Position numbers and translations under genes: made by a program
In this document: positions 17,716 to 26,730 of the stretch, in pieces
How positions within the stretch are numbered: position 1 is the stretch's first letter
Layout of the letters: every line of letters begins with the position of its first letter
Source of the DNA: Candidatus Alistipes avicola
Lineage (GTDB): Bacteria; Bacteroidota; Bacteroidia; Bacteroidales; Rikenellaceae
Length of the DNA stretch: 64,000 nucleotides
Direction: 5' to 3'
Assembly: GCA_019118565.1 (NCBI GenBank)
Contig: DWYR01000005.1
Location: 1 to 64,000 of the forward strand
Notes under the pieces: generated by a model
What the model was told of the DNA's origin: nothing
Seen by the model: only the letters and a program-made list of their open reading frames with translations
Database searches by the model: none

Positions 17716-18693
17716 ATGACAGAATCCGTTGATAAGAAAATAGAGATCGAGGGTGTCGATCCCCGGGAGTTATACGGGCCGCAGAACCTCTTTCTGGATC
17801 AGATCCGGGAACTCCATCCCCACCTTAAGATCATTGCACGCGGGTCGGCGTTGACTGTCCTTGGCTCGAAGAGCGAGTCGGAGCGGTTCCAGAAACGGCT
17901 GGACGGACTGATTGCCTACTACTTGAAATACGGCCATATCTCGAAAGAGGTGATCCAGCAGGCCTTTTCGGGCAATCCGATCGAGCAGGAGGTTCCGGTC
18001 GACAAGGATGTGATCGTGTACGGGAACAACGGGACCATCGTCCGGGCCCGGACGGTCAATCAGCAGAAACTGGTGCAGATGTACGATCGCAACGATCTGC
18101 TGTTTGCCATCGGGCCTGCCGGTTCGGGAAAGACCTATACGGCCATCGCTCTGGCGGTCCGTGCACTGAAGGAGCGTGAGGTTAAGCGTATTATCCTGAC
18201 CCGTCCGGCCGTCGAGGCGGGCGAGAAGCTCGGTTTCCTGCCGGGTGATATGAAAGAGAAGCTCGATCCCTATCTGCAACCCCTTTACGATGCGCTGAAC
18301 GATATGATTCCGCCGGCCAAACTGCAGAAGTACCTCGAGGAGGGAACCGTGCAGATTGCGCCGCTGGCCTATATGCGCGGCCGGACGCTGGACAATGCGT
18401 TCGTCATTCTGGACGAGGCGCAGAATACGACCCTGCCGCAGATCAAGATGTTCCTGACCCGTATGGGCCGCAGTGCCAAGTTTATCGTTACGGGCGACGT
18501 GACGCAGATCGACCTGCCGCGTCGCGGCGACAGCGGTCTGACCCGTGCGATGGATATTTTGCGCAGCGTAGCCGGAATCGGATTCGTGGAGTTCGACAAA
18601 CGGGACATTGTGCGCCACCCGTTGGTGAAGGAGATTGTCGAGGCGTTCGATCGCCGGAAGGAGGCCGAGGAGACGGCTCCGCTTGAGAAATGA
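17716..18693 (+). CDS. phoH: PhoH family ATPase
   Basis: The protein has 325 residues. An N-terminal KH-like segment (about 20-75, ARGSALTVLGSKSESERF) is followed by the PhoH ATPase domain: Walker A GPAGSGKTYTAIALAV, ILTRPAVEAGEKLGFLPGD, and the Walker B-type AFVILDEAQNTT, then VTGDVTQIDLPR. Proteins of this family are linked to RNA metabolism and ribosome maturation; PhoH-like genes often sit with ybeY, which is not seen here. It is the last gene of the MFS-barrel-phoH run. Confidence 0.93.
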   Translation: MTESVDKKIEIEGVDPRELYGPQNLFLDQIRELHPHLKIIARGSALTVLGSKSESERFQKRLDGLIAYYLKYGHISKEVIQQAFSGNPIEQEVPVDKDVIVYGNNGTIVRARTVNQQKLVQMYDRNDLLFAIGPAGSGKTYTAIALAVRALKEREVKRIILTRPAVEAGEKLGFLPGDMKEKLDPYLQPLYDALNDMIPPAKLQKYLEEGTVQIAPLAYMRGRTLDNAFVILDEAQNTTLPQIKMFLTRMGRSAKFIVTGDVTQIDLPRRGDSGLTRAMDILRSVAGIGFVEFDKRDIVRHPLVKEIVEAFDRRKEAEETAPLEK

Positions 18694-18734
18694 GAGTAAT
18701 CGATTATTACTAACAACTAAAAAATAGTTTGATT

Positions 18735-20198
18735 ATGGATAAGAATCTGAGCGCTTTGAAACCTGCGTTGGTTTGGAAGCATTTTGCTGAAATCTGTAAA
18801 ATTCCCCACCCCTCGCACCATGAGGAGAAGATCCGTGCTTATGTAATGGGCGTAGCCAAAGGGCTCGGCTTGGAGTGCAAGGAGGATGAAGCGCATAACG
18901 TATACGTTCGCAAACCGGCTTCGAAGGGTATGGAGAACCGCAAGGGTGTTGTGCTGCAGGCCCACCTCGATATGGTTCCCCAGAAGAACAACGACAAGCA
19001 GTTCGACTTTTTGACCGATTCGATCGAGGCACACGTTGATGGCGAGTGGGTACGCGCCAACGGGACGACCCTCGGTGCTGATAACGGTATCGGTGCAGCG
19101 TCGATTCTGGCCGTACTGGAGGATGATACGCTGCAGCACGGCCCGATCGAGGCACTCTTTACGGCGACCGAGGAGACCGGTATGGACGGCGCATTCGGTC
19201 TGCAGAAAGGTCTGTTGCAGGGCGATATTCTGTTGAACCTCGACTCCGAGGAGGAGGGCGAACTCTACGTAGGTTGCGCCGGCGGTCTGGATGCCAACAT
19301 GACGTTCCGTTATGAGGCTCAGCCGGTTCCTGCCAACGGTTTTACGGCCGTACAGCTGGTGGTCAAAGGTTTGAAGGGAGGACACTCCGGTATCCAGATC
19401 GTAACGCAGCGTGCCAACGCCAACAAACTGCTGTTCCGTCTGATCCGTCAGGCCAAGAAGTCGATGGAGATGTTGCTCTGCTCGGTGGATGGAGGCAGCC
19501 TGCGTAATGCGATCCCGCGTGAGGCGATGGCTACGTTGATGATCCGTCCTCAGGATCTTGAGACGCTGAAAAAGGAGACGAAGGAGTTCGAGAAGACGGT
19601 TAAGGCCGAATTCGAGGGAATCGAGGATTCGATTCTGATCGAGGTGGTCGATACGGCGGCTCCGGCAGATATGATTCCGGCACAGGTGGCAGAGAATCTG
19701 ATCCGTGCCGTCGTCGGATGCCCGAACGGCGTACGTAAGATGTCGGTTGCTATGCCGGGTCTGGTACAGACCTCGAGTAACCTGGCCCGTGTGGTTTCGG
19801 ACGGTGAGACGATCAAGTTGCAGTGCCTGCTGCGCAGTTCGATGAATTCGGAGAAAGACGAACTCGGCGAGGCTATCTCGGCCGTCTTCGAACTGGCCGG
19901 TGCTACGGTTGAGCTGACCGGTGCATACAACGGCTGGAACCCCAATATGGAGTCTCCGATTCTGGCAGCCATGAAGGCTTCCTACAAGGCCTTGTTCGGC
20001 AAGGAGCCGCTCGTAACGGCTATCCATGCCGGTCTGGAGTGCGGTATCATCGGTACGAACTATCCGCAGCTGGATATGATTTCGTTCGGTCCGACGATCC
20101 AGTATCCCCACTCGCCCGACGAGAAGGTGAATATCGCTTCGGTGGAGACGTTCTATGAGTTCTTGACCGATACGTTGAAGAATATTCCTCAAAAGTAA
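18735..20198 (+). CDS. pepD: Aminoacyl-histidine dipeptidase PepD (M20C)
   Basis: PepD is a cytosolic zinc dipeptidase that cleaves Xaa-His and other dipeptides. The 487-residue protein shows the M20 metal ligands in LQAHLDMVPQ, LGADNGIGAA and TATEETGMDGAF, plus the lid domain with GLKGGHSG and the C-terminal ligand region IHAGLECG. The length is normal. The ATG at 18735 was chosen over an in-frame TTG six bases upstream. A diacylglycerol-kinase-like gene follows after seven bases. Confidence 0.94.
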   Translation: MDKNLSALKPALVWKHFAEICKIPHPSHHEEKIRAYVMGVAKGLGLECKEDEAHNVYVRKPASKGMENRKGVVLQAHLDMVPQKNNDKQFDFLTDSIEAHVDGEWVRANGTTLGADNGIGAASILAVLEDDTLQHGPIEALFTATEETGMDGAFGLQKGLLQGDILLNLDSEEEGELYVGCAGGLDANMTFRYEAQPVPANGFTAVQLVVKGLKGGHSGIQIVTQRANANKLLFRLIRQAKKSMEMLLCSVDGGSLRNAIPREAMATLMIRPQDLETLKKETKEFEKTVKAEFEGIEDSILIEVVDTAAPADMIPAQVAENLIRAVVGCPNGVRKMSVAMPGLVQTSSNLARVVSDGETIKLQCLLRSSMNSEKDELGEAISAVFELAGATVELTGAYNGWNPNMESPILAAMKASYKALFGKEPLVTAIHAGLECGIIGTNYPQLDMISFGPTIQYPHSPDEKVNIASVETFYEFLTDTLKNIPQK

Positions 20199-20205
20199 TT
20201 GCGTT

Positions 20206-21213
20206 TTGGAGCAGACATCTGTTCAAAACGACAACCAACGTTGGTTTGTAATCGTCAATCCCGTGGCCGGCAGCGGCCGCGGGCTTGACCATTTTCCGCA
20301 AATATCCAAACATTTGCGCGAAGAGGGTATTGCGACCGAACCGGTCTTTACCGAACATAAGTTCCATGCGACGGAGCTTACGGTTACGGCCGTAACTGAG
20401 GGTTTCCGCCGTATTATTGTGGTTGGAGGCGACGGAACGCTGCATGAGGTGGTCAATGGCCTGTTTATCCAACAGGTGGTCGATCCCCGCGAGGTGTTGC
20501 TTGCCGTGATAGCCGTCGGGTCCGGAAATGACTGGGCCCGAAACTTCGGTATTCCGCTCCGCTATCAGAATGCGATCCGGGCTATTCGGGCCGGCCATTC
20601 GTTCCTGCAGGACGTGGGTGTGGTCTCGTATGAAGAGGCGCACTATCGCCAGAAACGTTATATGGTCAATGTGGCCGGACTCGGGTTCGACTCGATGGTG
20701 GTAAAGAAATACAACCACATGAAGAAAAAGCAGGGGCATGGCAGCAAGTGGTACTACCGGTGGAGTGTGGTCCGTACGTTTTTCCGTTACAAATCGACGG
20801 GAGTCAAACTCTGGATCGACGACCGGCTGGTGTATAACAACCTCCTGATGAGCATTGCGATCGGTATCTGCAAGTATAACGGCGGAGGTGTCCAGCAGTT
20901 GCCTCAGGCGGTGCCTGACGACGGACTTTTCGATGTATCGCTCATTCGTCCGGTGCACTTCTGGCACATCCTTTTCCGGATACGCTATCTGTTCAACGGA
21001 GGCATTTACCGAATCCGACACATCCTGCAGGAGCGGGGTAGTAAGATTCGGATCGAATCATCGCCTGAAATATCGGTTGAACTGGATGGTGAGCTGCTCG
21101 GTGAGACCCCGGTAGAGTTCAGCGTATTGCCGCGGGCGATCCGGATTGTCGTTTCGGAGGAGTTCCTCAAACGGGAGAGCTATCCGCTCTGTTCCTATAC
21201 CATACCGCGATAG
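20206..21213 (+). CDS. Diacylglycerol/sphingoid-base kinase family lipid kinase
   Basis: The 335-residue protein has the DAGK catalytic motifs VNPVAGSGRG, VVGGDGTLHEVVNG and AVGSGNDWARNFG. It would phosphorylate a lipid hydroxyl; Bacteroidetes make sphingolipids, so diacylglycerol and dihydrosphingosine are both possible substrates. The reading frame has no ATG before the first motif, so the TTG at 20206, seven bases after the pepD stop, is the best start. The gene is translated from the pepD transcript and followed by a good terminator. Confidence 0.85.
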   Translation: MEQTSVQNDNQRWFVIVNPVAGSGRGLDHFPQISKHLREEGIATEPVFTEHKFHATELTVTAVTEGFRRIIVVGGDGTLHEVVNGLFIQQVVDPREVLLAVIAVGSGNDWARNFGIPLRYQNAIRAIRAGHSFLQDVGVVSYEEAHYRQKRYMVNVAGLGFDSMVVKKYNHMKKKQGHGSKWYYRWSVVRTFFRYKSTGVKLWIDDRLVYNNLLMSIAIGICKYNGGGVQQLPQAVPDDGLFDVSLIRPVHFWHILFRIRYLFNGGIYRIRHILQERGSKIRIESSPEISVELDGELLGETPVEFSVLPRAIRIVVSEEFLKRESYPLCSYTIPR

Positions 21214-21233
21214 ACGGGATTTCTTAAAAAAGC

Positions 21234-21268
21234 AGCCGGAAGGATCGAGAGCTTCCGGCTCTTTTTTT
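21234..21268 (+). terminator. Intrinsic terminator after the lipid kinase gene
   Basis: Stem agccggaag / cttccggct with a nine-base loop and seven T. Confidence 0.88.
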
Positions 21269-21349
21269 GTTGGAGAGAGTCCGGATGTAATATCCCGGTA
21301 AAAATTGCATCGGAACTGCCGGAGCGAGAGAAACTAAGCGGGAATTTAC

Positions 21350-21357
21350 TACCTTTG
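21350..21357 (+). promoter_or_regulatory. -7 promoter box of ychF
   Basis: TACCTTTG matches TAnnTTTG. The leader to the ychF ATG is about 130 bases. Confidence 0.6.
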
Positions 21358-21492
21358 CGGAAAAGGCTGACGACAGGAAGTGGCCCGGTCGGTTTGAACG
21401 GGGTCGCCTTGTTGTCGTTTTGTAGTCGTATAACGCTGTGTGACAGGAGTGTACGACGATCGAACGGATAATTTAAAAACAAGAGATATTCA

Positions 21493-22593
21493 ATGGCATT
21501 ACAATGCGGTATCGTGGGTCTGCCCAATGTGGGCAAGTCCACTCTTTTCAACTGCCTGTCGAACGCCAAGGCACAGGCAGCCAATTTCCCTTTCTGTACG
21601 ATCGAACCCAATGTGGGGGTTATTACGGTGCCGGATGAGCGCCTGATTCGTCTGGCCGAGATCGATAACCCGAAGCGGGTCGTACCGACGACCATTGAGA
21701 TTGTCGATATTGCCGGTCTGGTCAAGGGAGCCTCGAAGGGCGAGGGTCTGGGAAACAAGTTCCTGGCGAATATTCGCAATACGAATGCGATCATTCACGT
21801 GTTGCGTTGTTTCCAGAATGACAATATCACCCACGTGGACGGCTCGATCGACCCGGTACGCGACAAGGGGATCATCGATACCGAGTTGCAGCTCAAGGAT
21901 CTTGAGACGGTCGAGAACCGACTGGGTAAGATCCAGAAACAGGCAGCCGTAGGCGGCGACAAGCAGGCAAAACGGGCTGTGGAGATTCTGTTGCAGTACA
22001 AGTCGGTGCTGGAGCAGGGGTTGAGCGCCCGTACGGTCGAGCTCGAGAAGGAGGACCGCAAACTGGTGGCGGACCTGAATCTGCTGACGGACAAACCGGT
22101 GCTTTATGTCTGCAACGTGGACGAAAAGAGTGCCGTTTCGGGCAATGAATATACGCGTGCCGTTGAGGCGGCCATTGCCGACGAGCACGCCGAGATGTTG
22201 ATCGTGGCGGCGGCTACCGAGGCCGATATCGCCGAGTTGGAGGAGTACGAGGAACGGCAGATGTTCCTTGAGGAGATCGGCCTGAAGGAGTCAGGTGTGG
22301 CACGACTGATCAAGGCGGCTTACCGACTGCTCGACCTGCAGACCTTCTTTACCACCGGAGCCGATGAGACGCGTGCCTGGACTTTTCGCCGGGGCATGAA
22401 AGCTCCCCAGACGGCAGGTATTATCCACACCGATTTCGAAAAGGGCTTTATCCGGGCCGAGGTGATCAAGTACGACGACTACGTCTCGCTCGGGTCCGAG
22501 AAGGCGTGCCGCGATCAGGGTAAGATCGGAATCGAAGGAAAGGAGTACGTCGTGCAGGATGGCGATATCATGCACTTCCTGTTCAATGTATAG
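21493..22593 (+). CDS. ychF: Ribosome-binding ATPase YchF
   Basis: YchF/OLA1 is an Obg-family P-loop protein that prefers ATP and binds the ribosome; it is linked to stress responses. The 366-residue protein has Walker [16 protein letters not shown], the switch DIAGLVKGASKGEGLGN, the altered NKxE-type motif (YVCNVDE), a coiled-coil arm at about 130-200, and a C-terminal TGS domain (TFFTTGADETRAWTFRRGMKAP cut short here). Length and domain order are normal. It starts a transcript that may continue into the SIMPL gene. Confidence 0.97.
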   Translation: MALQCGIVGLPNVGKSTLFNCLSNAKAQAANFPFCTIEPNVGVITVPDERLIRLAEIDNPKRVVPTTIEIVDIAGLVKGASKGEGLGNKFLANIRNTNAIIHVLRCFQNDNITHVDGSIDPVRDKGIIDTELQLKDLETVENRLGKIQKQAAVGGDKQAKRAVEILLQYKSVLEQGLSARTVELEKEDRKLVADLNLLTDKPVLYVCNVDEKSAVSGNEYTRAVEAAIADEHAEMLIVAAATEADIAELEEYEERQMFLEEIGLKESGVARLIKAAYRLLDLQTFFTTGADETRAWTFRRGMKAPQTAGIIHTDFEKGFIRAEVIKYDDYVSLGSEKACRDQGKIGIEGKEYVVQDGDIMHFLFNV

Positions 22594-22622
22594 CTGTTTA
22601 ACACGATAAAAAATTTTCGGTT

Positions 22623-23354
22623 ATGAAAGCGTATTGGAAGTATATCATTATCGGAGTGGCAATCATTGCCAGTGCGTGGCTTCTTGCGAGAGCCTATATG
22701 TACAAGTATCATGCGCAGGAGACCATTGTCGTAACGGGATTGGGCGAGACGGAATTTACCTCGGACCTGATCGTTTGGAACGGTTATATTACGGCCGAAT
22801 CGAGCAACGTCGAATCGGGTTATGCTCAGATTGAGGCCAGCAAGAAGAAGGTTTACGACTATATTACTTCGAAAGGCATTGCTCCGGAGTCGGTCGTCTT
22901 CCAGTTCGTTAATGTGAACAAGCAGTACGAGTCGGTTTATAACAGTGCGGGGAACTGGGTCGGCCAGCGTTTTACGGGCTACCAGCTCTCGCAGTCGTTT
23001 ACCATCGAGTCGAAGGATGTGGATGCCGTCGAGAATATCTCGCGCGAGATCTCCTCGCTGATCGCGCAGGGTGTCTCGATCGAGGCCCGTCAGCCGGATT
23101 ATTACTATACGAAGCTCGATGATGTGAAGCTGTCTCTGATCGAGAAGGCTTCGGCCGATGCCCGTGCCCGTGCCGAGAAGATCGCTGCGAATGCCGGAGC
23201 GAAGATCGGACGTGTCGCATCGGCGCGGATGGGTGTCTTTCAGATTACTGGAGCCAATACCAACGAGGAGTTCTCGGCCGGCGGATCGTTCAATACCTCC
23301 AGCCGCCAGAAGAAGGCTCGCATTACGATGCGGATCGAATATCGGGTAAAATAG
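22623..23354 (+). CDS. SIMPL domain (DUF541) periplasmic protein
   Basis: The protein has 243 residues. An N-terminal hydrophobic anchor (YIIIGVAIIASAWLLARAY) is followed by VVTGLGETEF, the typical start of the DUF541/SIMPL fold, and by the family segments KGIAPESVVFQFV and KASADARARAEKIAANAG. The protein is probably exported and anchored in the inner membrane. Homologues have been linked to oxidative-stress protection and to signalling partners in animals; the role here is unknown. It follows ychF by 29 bases. Confidence 0.85.
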   Translation: MKAYWKYIIIGVAIIASAWLLARAYMYKYHAQETIVVTGLGETEFTSDLIVWNGYITAESSNVESGYAQIEASKKKVYDYITSKGIAPESVVFQFVNVNKQYESVYNSAGNWVGQRFTGYQLSQSFTIESKDVDAVENISREISSLIAQGVSIEARQPDYYYTKLDDVKLSLIEKASADARARAEKIAANAGAKIGRVASARMGVFQITGANTNEEFSAGGSFNTSSRQKKARITMRIEYRVK

Positions 23355-23376
23355 TGATAATAAACGGGACAATGAA

Positions 23377-23868
23377 ATGAAATGCAAAATCAGTTTATTG
23401 CTAATAATATCATTATTTCTCGTTTTAAAGGCATATAGTCAGACTGTTAGTTATAGCTATAAACCTTTTGCTGCAGAGGGGTGTTATGTTAGTTATAGTG
23501 TAGTTAAACAGGATTCGAACTATTATGTTATTGCAAAAGTTCGATCTGATAGAATGATGTTCCCTGAGAAGTCGACAATGCAGCTTAAAAGTTTTGATGG
23601 AGAGATCATTAAATTAGATGGGACATTGGTCGATAATGGAAGCCAATCTACTGGTATTATTTCTGGGAATATGGTCATTCCTATTACTGAAATACATTCG
23701 ATAGCACAATTTGCAATTTCAGAAGATCAACTTGAACATTTCCAAAATGGTATTTCTAAAATAAGGTTGACTACAATCCCTATTGTACATGAACGAACTT
23801 TTAAAAAAGATAAAATAGGAAGAAAATTATATCAATTCTATATCAAACAAAAAGATACAGAATTCTAA
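23377..23868 (+). CDS. AT-rich gene for a small secreted protein of unknown function
   Basis: The protein has 163 residues with a signal peptide (MKCKISLLLIISLFLVLKAYSQ). The mature part is beta-rich and ends in charged residues (KLYQFYIKQKDTEF). The gene uses AT-ending codons throughout (ata, tta, aat, gta), unlike the GC-rich genes on both sides, and stops 13 bases before gltX. I see no family match. It was most likely acquired or is a fast-evolving orphan. No mobile element borders it. Confidence 0.7.
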   Translation: MKCKISLLLIISLFLVLKAYSQTVSYSYKPFAAEGCYVSYSVVKQDSNYYVIAKVRSDRMMFPEKSTMQLKSFDGEIIKLDGTLVDNGSQSTGIISGNMVIPITEIHSIAQFAISEDQLEHFQNGISKIRLTTIPIVHERTFKKDKIGRKLYQFYIKQKDTEF

Positions 23869-23881
23869 CTGAAGTTTTGTT

Positions 23882-25414
23882 ATGGAAAGACCTGTTCGGG
23901 TGCGTTTTGCCCCCAGTCCTACCGGACCGCTGCATATCGGCGGTGTCCGTACGGCGCTTTATAACTACCTGTTTGCCCGTCAGCATGGCGGAACGATGAT
24001 CCTGCGTATCGAGGATACTGATTCGCAGCGTTTCGTCCCCGGAGCCGAGGAGTATATCCTCGAGTCGCTCAAATGGTGCGGTATCGAGATCGACGAGGGT
24101 GTCGGTGTCGGCGGCCCTCATACCCCGTATCGTCAGAGCGAGCGCCGGGATATCTATCTCAAATATGCCAAACAGCTCGTCGATGCCGGATGGGCCTACT
24201 ACGCCTTCGATACGGCAGAGGAGCTCGATGCGCTGCGCAAGGAGTATGAGCAGCGGGGCGAGACATTTGCCTATAACTATACGATCCGTGAGAAACTGCC
24301 TACGTCGCTCTCGCTTCCGGCCGAGGAGGTCGAGGCACGCATCGCGCGCGGCGATCAGTGGGTGATCCGCTTCAAGATGCCCGAAAACGAGGTGGTGAAG
24401 ATGGATGACCTGATTCGCGGACACGTCGAGGTGAACACTTCGACTCTCGATGACAAGGTGCTTTACAAATCGGCCGATGCGCTGCCGACCTACCACCTGG
24501 CCAACATTGTGGATGACCGTCTGATGGAGGTTTCGCACGTGATCCGTGGCGAGGAGTGGCTTCCTTCGCTGCCGTTGCACTACCTGCTCTACCGTGCTTT
24601 CGGATGGAGTGATGTGCAGCCGCAGTTCGCTCACCTGCCTCTGCTGCTCAAGCCGACCGGTGGCGGCAAACTCTCGAAACGCGATGGCGATAAGATGGGA
24701 TTCCCCGTATTCCCGCTCTTCTGGACCTCGCCGACGGGCGAGACGGCCCGCGGTTATCGTGAGGACGGTTACTTCCCGGAGGCCTTCATCAACATGCTGG
24801 CGCTGCTCGGGTGGAACCCCGGAACGGAGCAGGAGATCTTCTCGATGCAGGAGTTGATCGACAACTTCTCGCTGGAGCGTGTTTCGAAGTCGGGGGCCCG
24901 TTTCCAGCCCGACAAGGCCAAATGGTTCAACGCCCAGTATATGCACCATAAGAGTGATGCGGAGTTGGCCGCACTCTTTCAGCCGATCCTGCGTGAGCAC
25001 GGTATCGAGGTGTCGGACGAGCTGGCCGGACGAGCTGCCGGCATCATGAAGGAGCGTGCTACCTTCATTACCGATCTTTGGGATCTTACCTCCTTCTTCT
25101 TCGTGGCTCCTGCCGAGTACGAGGAGAAGCAGACCCGGAAATATTGGAAGGGTGACAACCCCCGCATCCTGACCGAACTGCGCGAGGTGCTGGCCTCGAT
25201 CGATGACTTCTCGCTGGAGAATACCGAGCGGATCGTACACGGCTGGATCGAGCAGAAGGGCTATCCGATGGGACAGGTGATGAATACCTTGCGCCTTGCG
25301 CTGGTGGGAGCCGGCAAAGGTCCCGGTATGTACGACGTGACATCGTTTATCGGCAAGGAGGAGACACTCCGTCGTATCGACAGCCTGTTGCAGAACCTTA
25401 AACCGATCGAGTAG
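23882..25414 (+). CDS. gltX: Glutamyl-tRNA synthetase
   Basis: GltX is a class I synthetase that charges tRNA-Glu. The 510-residue protein has the HIGH motif in [20 protein letters not shown] and the KMSKS-type motif in [11 protein letters not shown]. The anticodon-binding part is discriminating-type in length. A metal-site Cys cluster is not evident. The epimerase-like gene starts three bases after the stop, so the two are co-transcribed. Confidence 0.96.
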   Translation: MERPVRVRFAPSPTGPLHIGGVRTALYNYLFARQHGGTMILRIEDTDSQRFVPGAEEYILESLKWCGIEIDEGVGVGGPHTPYRQSERRDIYLKYAKQLVDAGWAYYAFDTAEELDALRKEYEQRGETFAYNYTIREKLPTSLSLPAEEVEARIARGDQWVIRFKMPENEVVKMDDLIRGHVEVNTSTLDDKVLYKSADALPTYHLANIVDDRLMEVSHVIRGEEWLPSLPLHYLLYRAFGWSDVQPQFAHLPLLLKPTGGGKLSKRDGDKMGFPVFPLFWTSPTGETARGYREDGYFPEAFINMLALLGWNPGTEQEIFSMQELIDNFSLERVSKSGARFQPDKAKWFNAQYMHHKSDAELAALFQPILREHGIEVSDELAGRAAGIMKERATFITDLWDLTSFFFVAPAEYEEKQTRKYWKGDNPRILTELREVLASIDDFSLENTERIVHGWIEQKGYPMGQVMNTLRLALVGAGKGPGMYDVTSFIGKEETLRRIDSLLQNLKPIE

Positions 25415-25417
25415 GCG

Positions 25418-26470
25418 ATGGAGATCGAACAGCATATCTGGGGCGCTACCTCGGACGGCGAGGTGGTCGTTCTCTATACGCTGCGAAACGATCGGGGTGC
25501 CGAGGTGCAGCTCTGCAACATCGGGGCTTCGATCATCTCGGTGAAGGTTCCCGACCGTGAAGGACACCTGGCTGATGTAGCCCTGGGTTACCGTGATTTC
25601 AAGAGCTACTTCAGCGATCCGGCCCATTGCGGCAAGAGCATCGGCCGGGTAGCAGGCTGTATTGCCTATGGGGTGATGACGGTCGAAGGAGAAGAGTATC
25701 GGTTGGAGGTGAACAGCGGAGCCGGCCATCTGGACGGCGGCGTGAAAGGCCTGGCCGACCGCCTGTGGGAGAGCCGCGTCGAAACGAACCGCGTGGTGAT
25801 GTCGATCTACTCAGAAGAGGGCGATTCGGGGTATCCGGGTGGCCTGCAGGTCGAGGTGGCTTTCGACTTCGACGAGGAGAATACGCTGGAGATTACCTAT
25901 GTGGCTCAGAGCGACCGGACGACTCCGGTAAACCTGACCGATTACCTGTATTTGAATCTCGGGGGCGATGCGAGCGGTTCGACGCTCGACCATCAGTTGC
26001 GGCTGAATGCATCGCGGTTGCTCGAAACGGACGACCGCGGCATCCCGACCGGAGCGCTGCTCGATGTGGCGGATACGGCGGTCGATTTCCGTACGTTGCG
26101 ACGCTTGGGCGACGGCATGGAGTCCGATTTTGCCCGGATACGGATGTTGCGCGGGTATGAGCACTTCTTCCCGCTGGATGGTTGGCGACCCAACATCTTG
26201 ACCGAAGTCGGCGAGCTGCGTGACGAGCGGTCGGGACGCAAGGTGGAGATCTTCTCTTCGCAACCGGGAGCAATGCTCTATACGGGCAACCGTTTGGCTG
26301 GAGGGTGTCCGGTAAACAAGTCGGGCGGACGTTACCGGGATCACGATGGGGTCGTGGTGGCCTGCATGGGTTATCCCGATGCAGTCAATCATCCGGAATT
26401 CCCTTCGGTGCTGCTGGAGCCGGGACGGCTCTATGTGCAGAAAACCGTCTATCGTTTCGGAACATTTTGA
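25418..26470 (+). CDS. Aldose 1-epimerase (GalM)-fold protein lacking catalytic residues
   Basis: The protein has 350 residues, colinear with GalM mutarotases over its whole length, without a signal peptide. Known active-site positions are changed: the His of the family motif LHGG is Asp106 (GHLDGG), the His of NHSYFNL is Tyr176 (TDYLYLNL), the Asp of YDH is Glu248 (GYEHFF), and the general-base Glu of CLETQHFPD is Ala315 (VVVACMGYPD). The substrate-binding Asn-Arg of GRYANRI is Gly80-Cys81. The scaffold is well kept (NHPEFPS, LEPG), so it is a folded protein rather than a pseudogene. Mutarotase activity is unlikely; sugar binding or another role is inferred. It is coupled to gltX and ends at a strong hairpin. 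Confidence 0.8.
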   Translation: MEIEQHIWGATSDGEVVVLYTLRNDRGAEVQLCNIGASIISVKVPDREGHLADVALGYRDFKSYFSDPAHCGKSIGRVAGCIAYGVMTVEGEEYRLEVNSGAGHLDGGVKGLADRLWESRVETNRVVMSIYSEEGDSGYPGGLQVEVAFDFDEENTLEITYVAQSDRTTPVNLTDYLYLNLGGDASGSTLDHQLRLNASRLLETDDRGIPTGALLDVADTAVDFRTLRRLGDGMESDFARIRMLRGYEHFFPLDGWRPNILTEVGELRDERSGRKVEIFSSQPGAMLYTGNRLAGGCPVNKSGGRYRDHDGVVVACMGYPDAVNHPEFPSVLLEPGRLYVQKTVYRFGTF

Positions 26471-26488
26471 TAATATGCTTATTTCATA

Positions 26489-26530
26489 AGTCGGGGCGAA
26501 TCGCAATGCAGCGATTCGCCCCGACTCTTT
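26489..26530 (+). terminator. Strong hairpin after the GalM-like gene
   Basis: Perfect 16-bp stem agtcggggcgaatcgc / gcgattcgccccgact with a six-base loop, followed by cttt. The U-tract is short but the stem is very stable. Confidence 0.75.
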
Positions 26531-26581
26531 GCTGTAGGGGATTCTTTTGGGTGCTTTCGTTGAAAATTCAGATTAAAATAC

Positions 26582-26589
26582 TACTTTTG
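26582..26589 (+). promoter_or_regulatory. -7 promoter box of the thiamine operon
   Basis: TACTTTTG matches TAnnTTTG; a partial -33 element (GTTG, 26559-26562) lies 19 bases upstream. Transcription would start near 26595, just before the riboswitch. Confidence 0.65.
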
Positions 26590-26601
26590 CGGCCGTATTC
26601 C

Positions 26602-26700
26602 AAGAGGGGTGCCTTACTGTCAGGCTGAGATTATACCCATTGTACCGGATACGGGTAATGCCGAGACCGGGATGCATAATCGAGAAGACATACCCCTTTT
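26602..26700 (+). promoter_or_regulatory. TPP (THI-box) riboswitch
   Basis: The conserved core is clear: gaggggtgcc, ggctgagattataccc, then ccggatacgggtaatgcc and gaccgggatgca. The outer helix P1 closes between aagaggggt (26602-26610) and accccttttc-side bases (26692-26700). This is the thiamine-pyrophosphate sensor that turns down thiamine genes when TPP is plentiful. The start codon of the TonB receptor lies 30 bases past P1. The U-rich tract after P1 (ttttctgttctttt) would allow transcriptional control, but translational control cannot be excluded. Confidence 0.95.
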
Positions 26701-26730
26701 CTGTTCTTTTAATTTAAAAAAGTTAAAACC

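Noticed and set aside
23843..25729. A 628-codon open frame on the minus strand
   Set aside because: Antisense to gltX and the GalM-like gene; no family resemblance.
26305..26628. A 107-codon open frame before the riboswitch
   Set aside because: It overlaps the end of the GalM-like gene, the terminator and the thiamine promoter, and has no protein signature.
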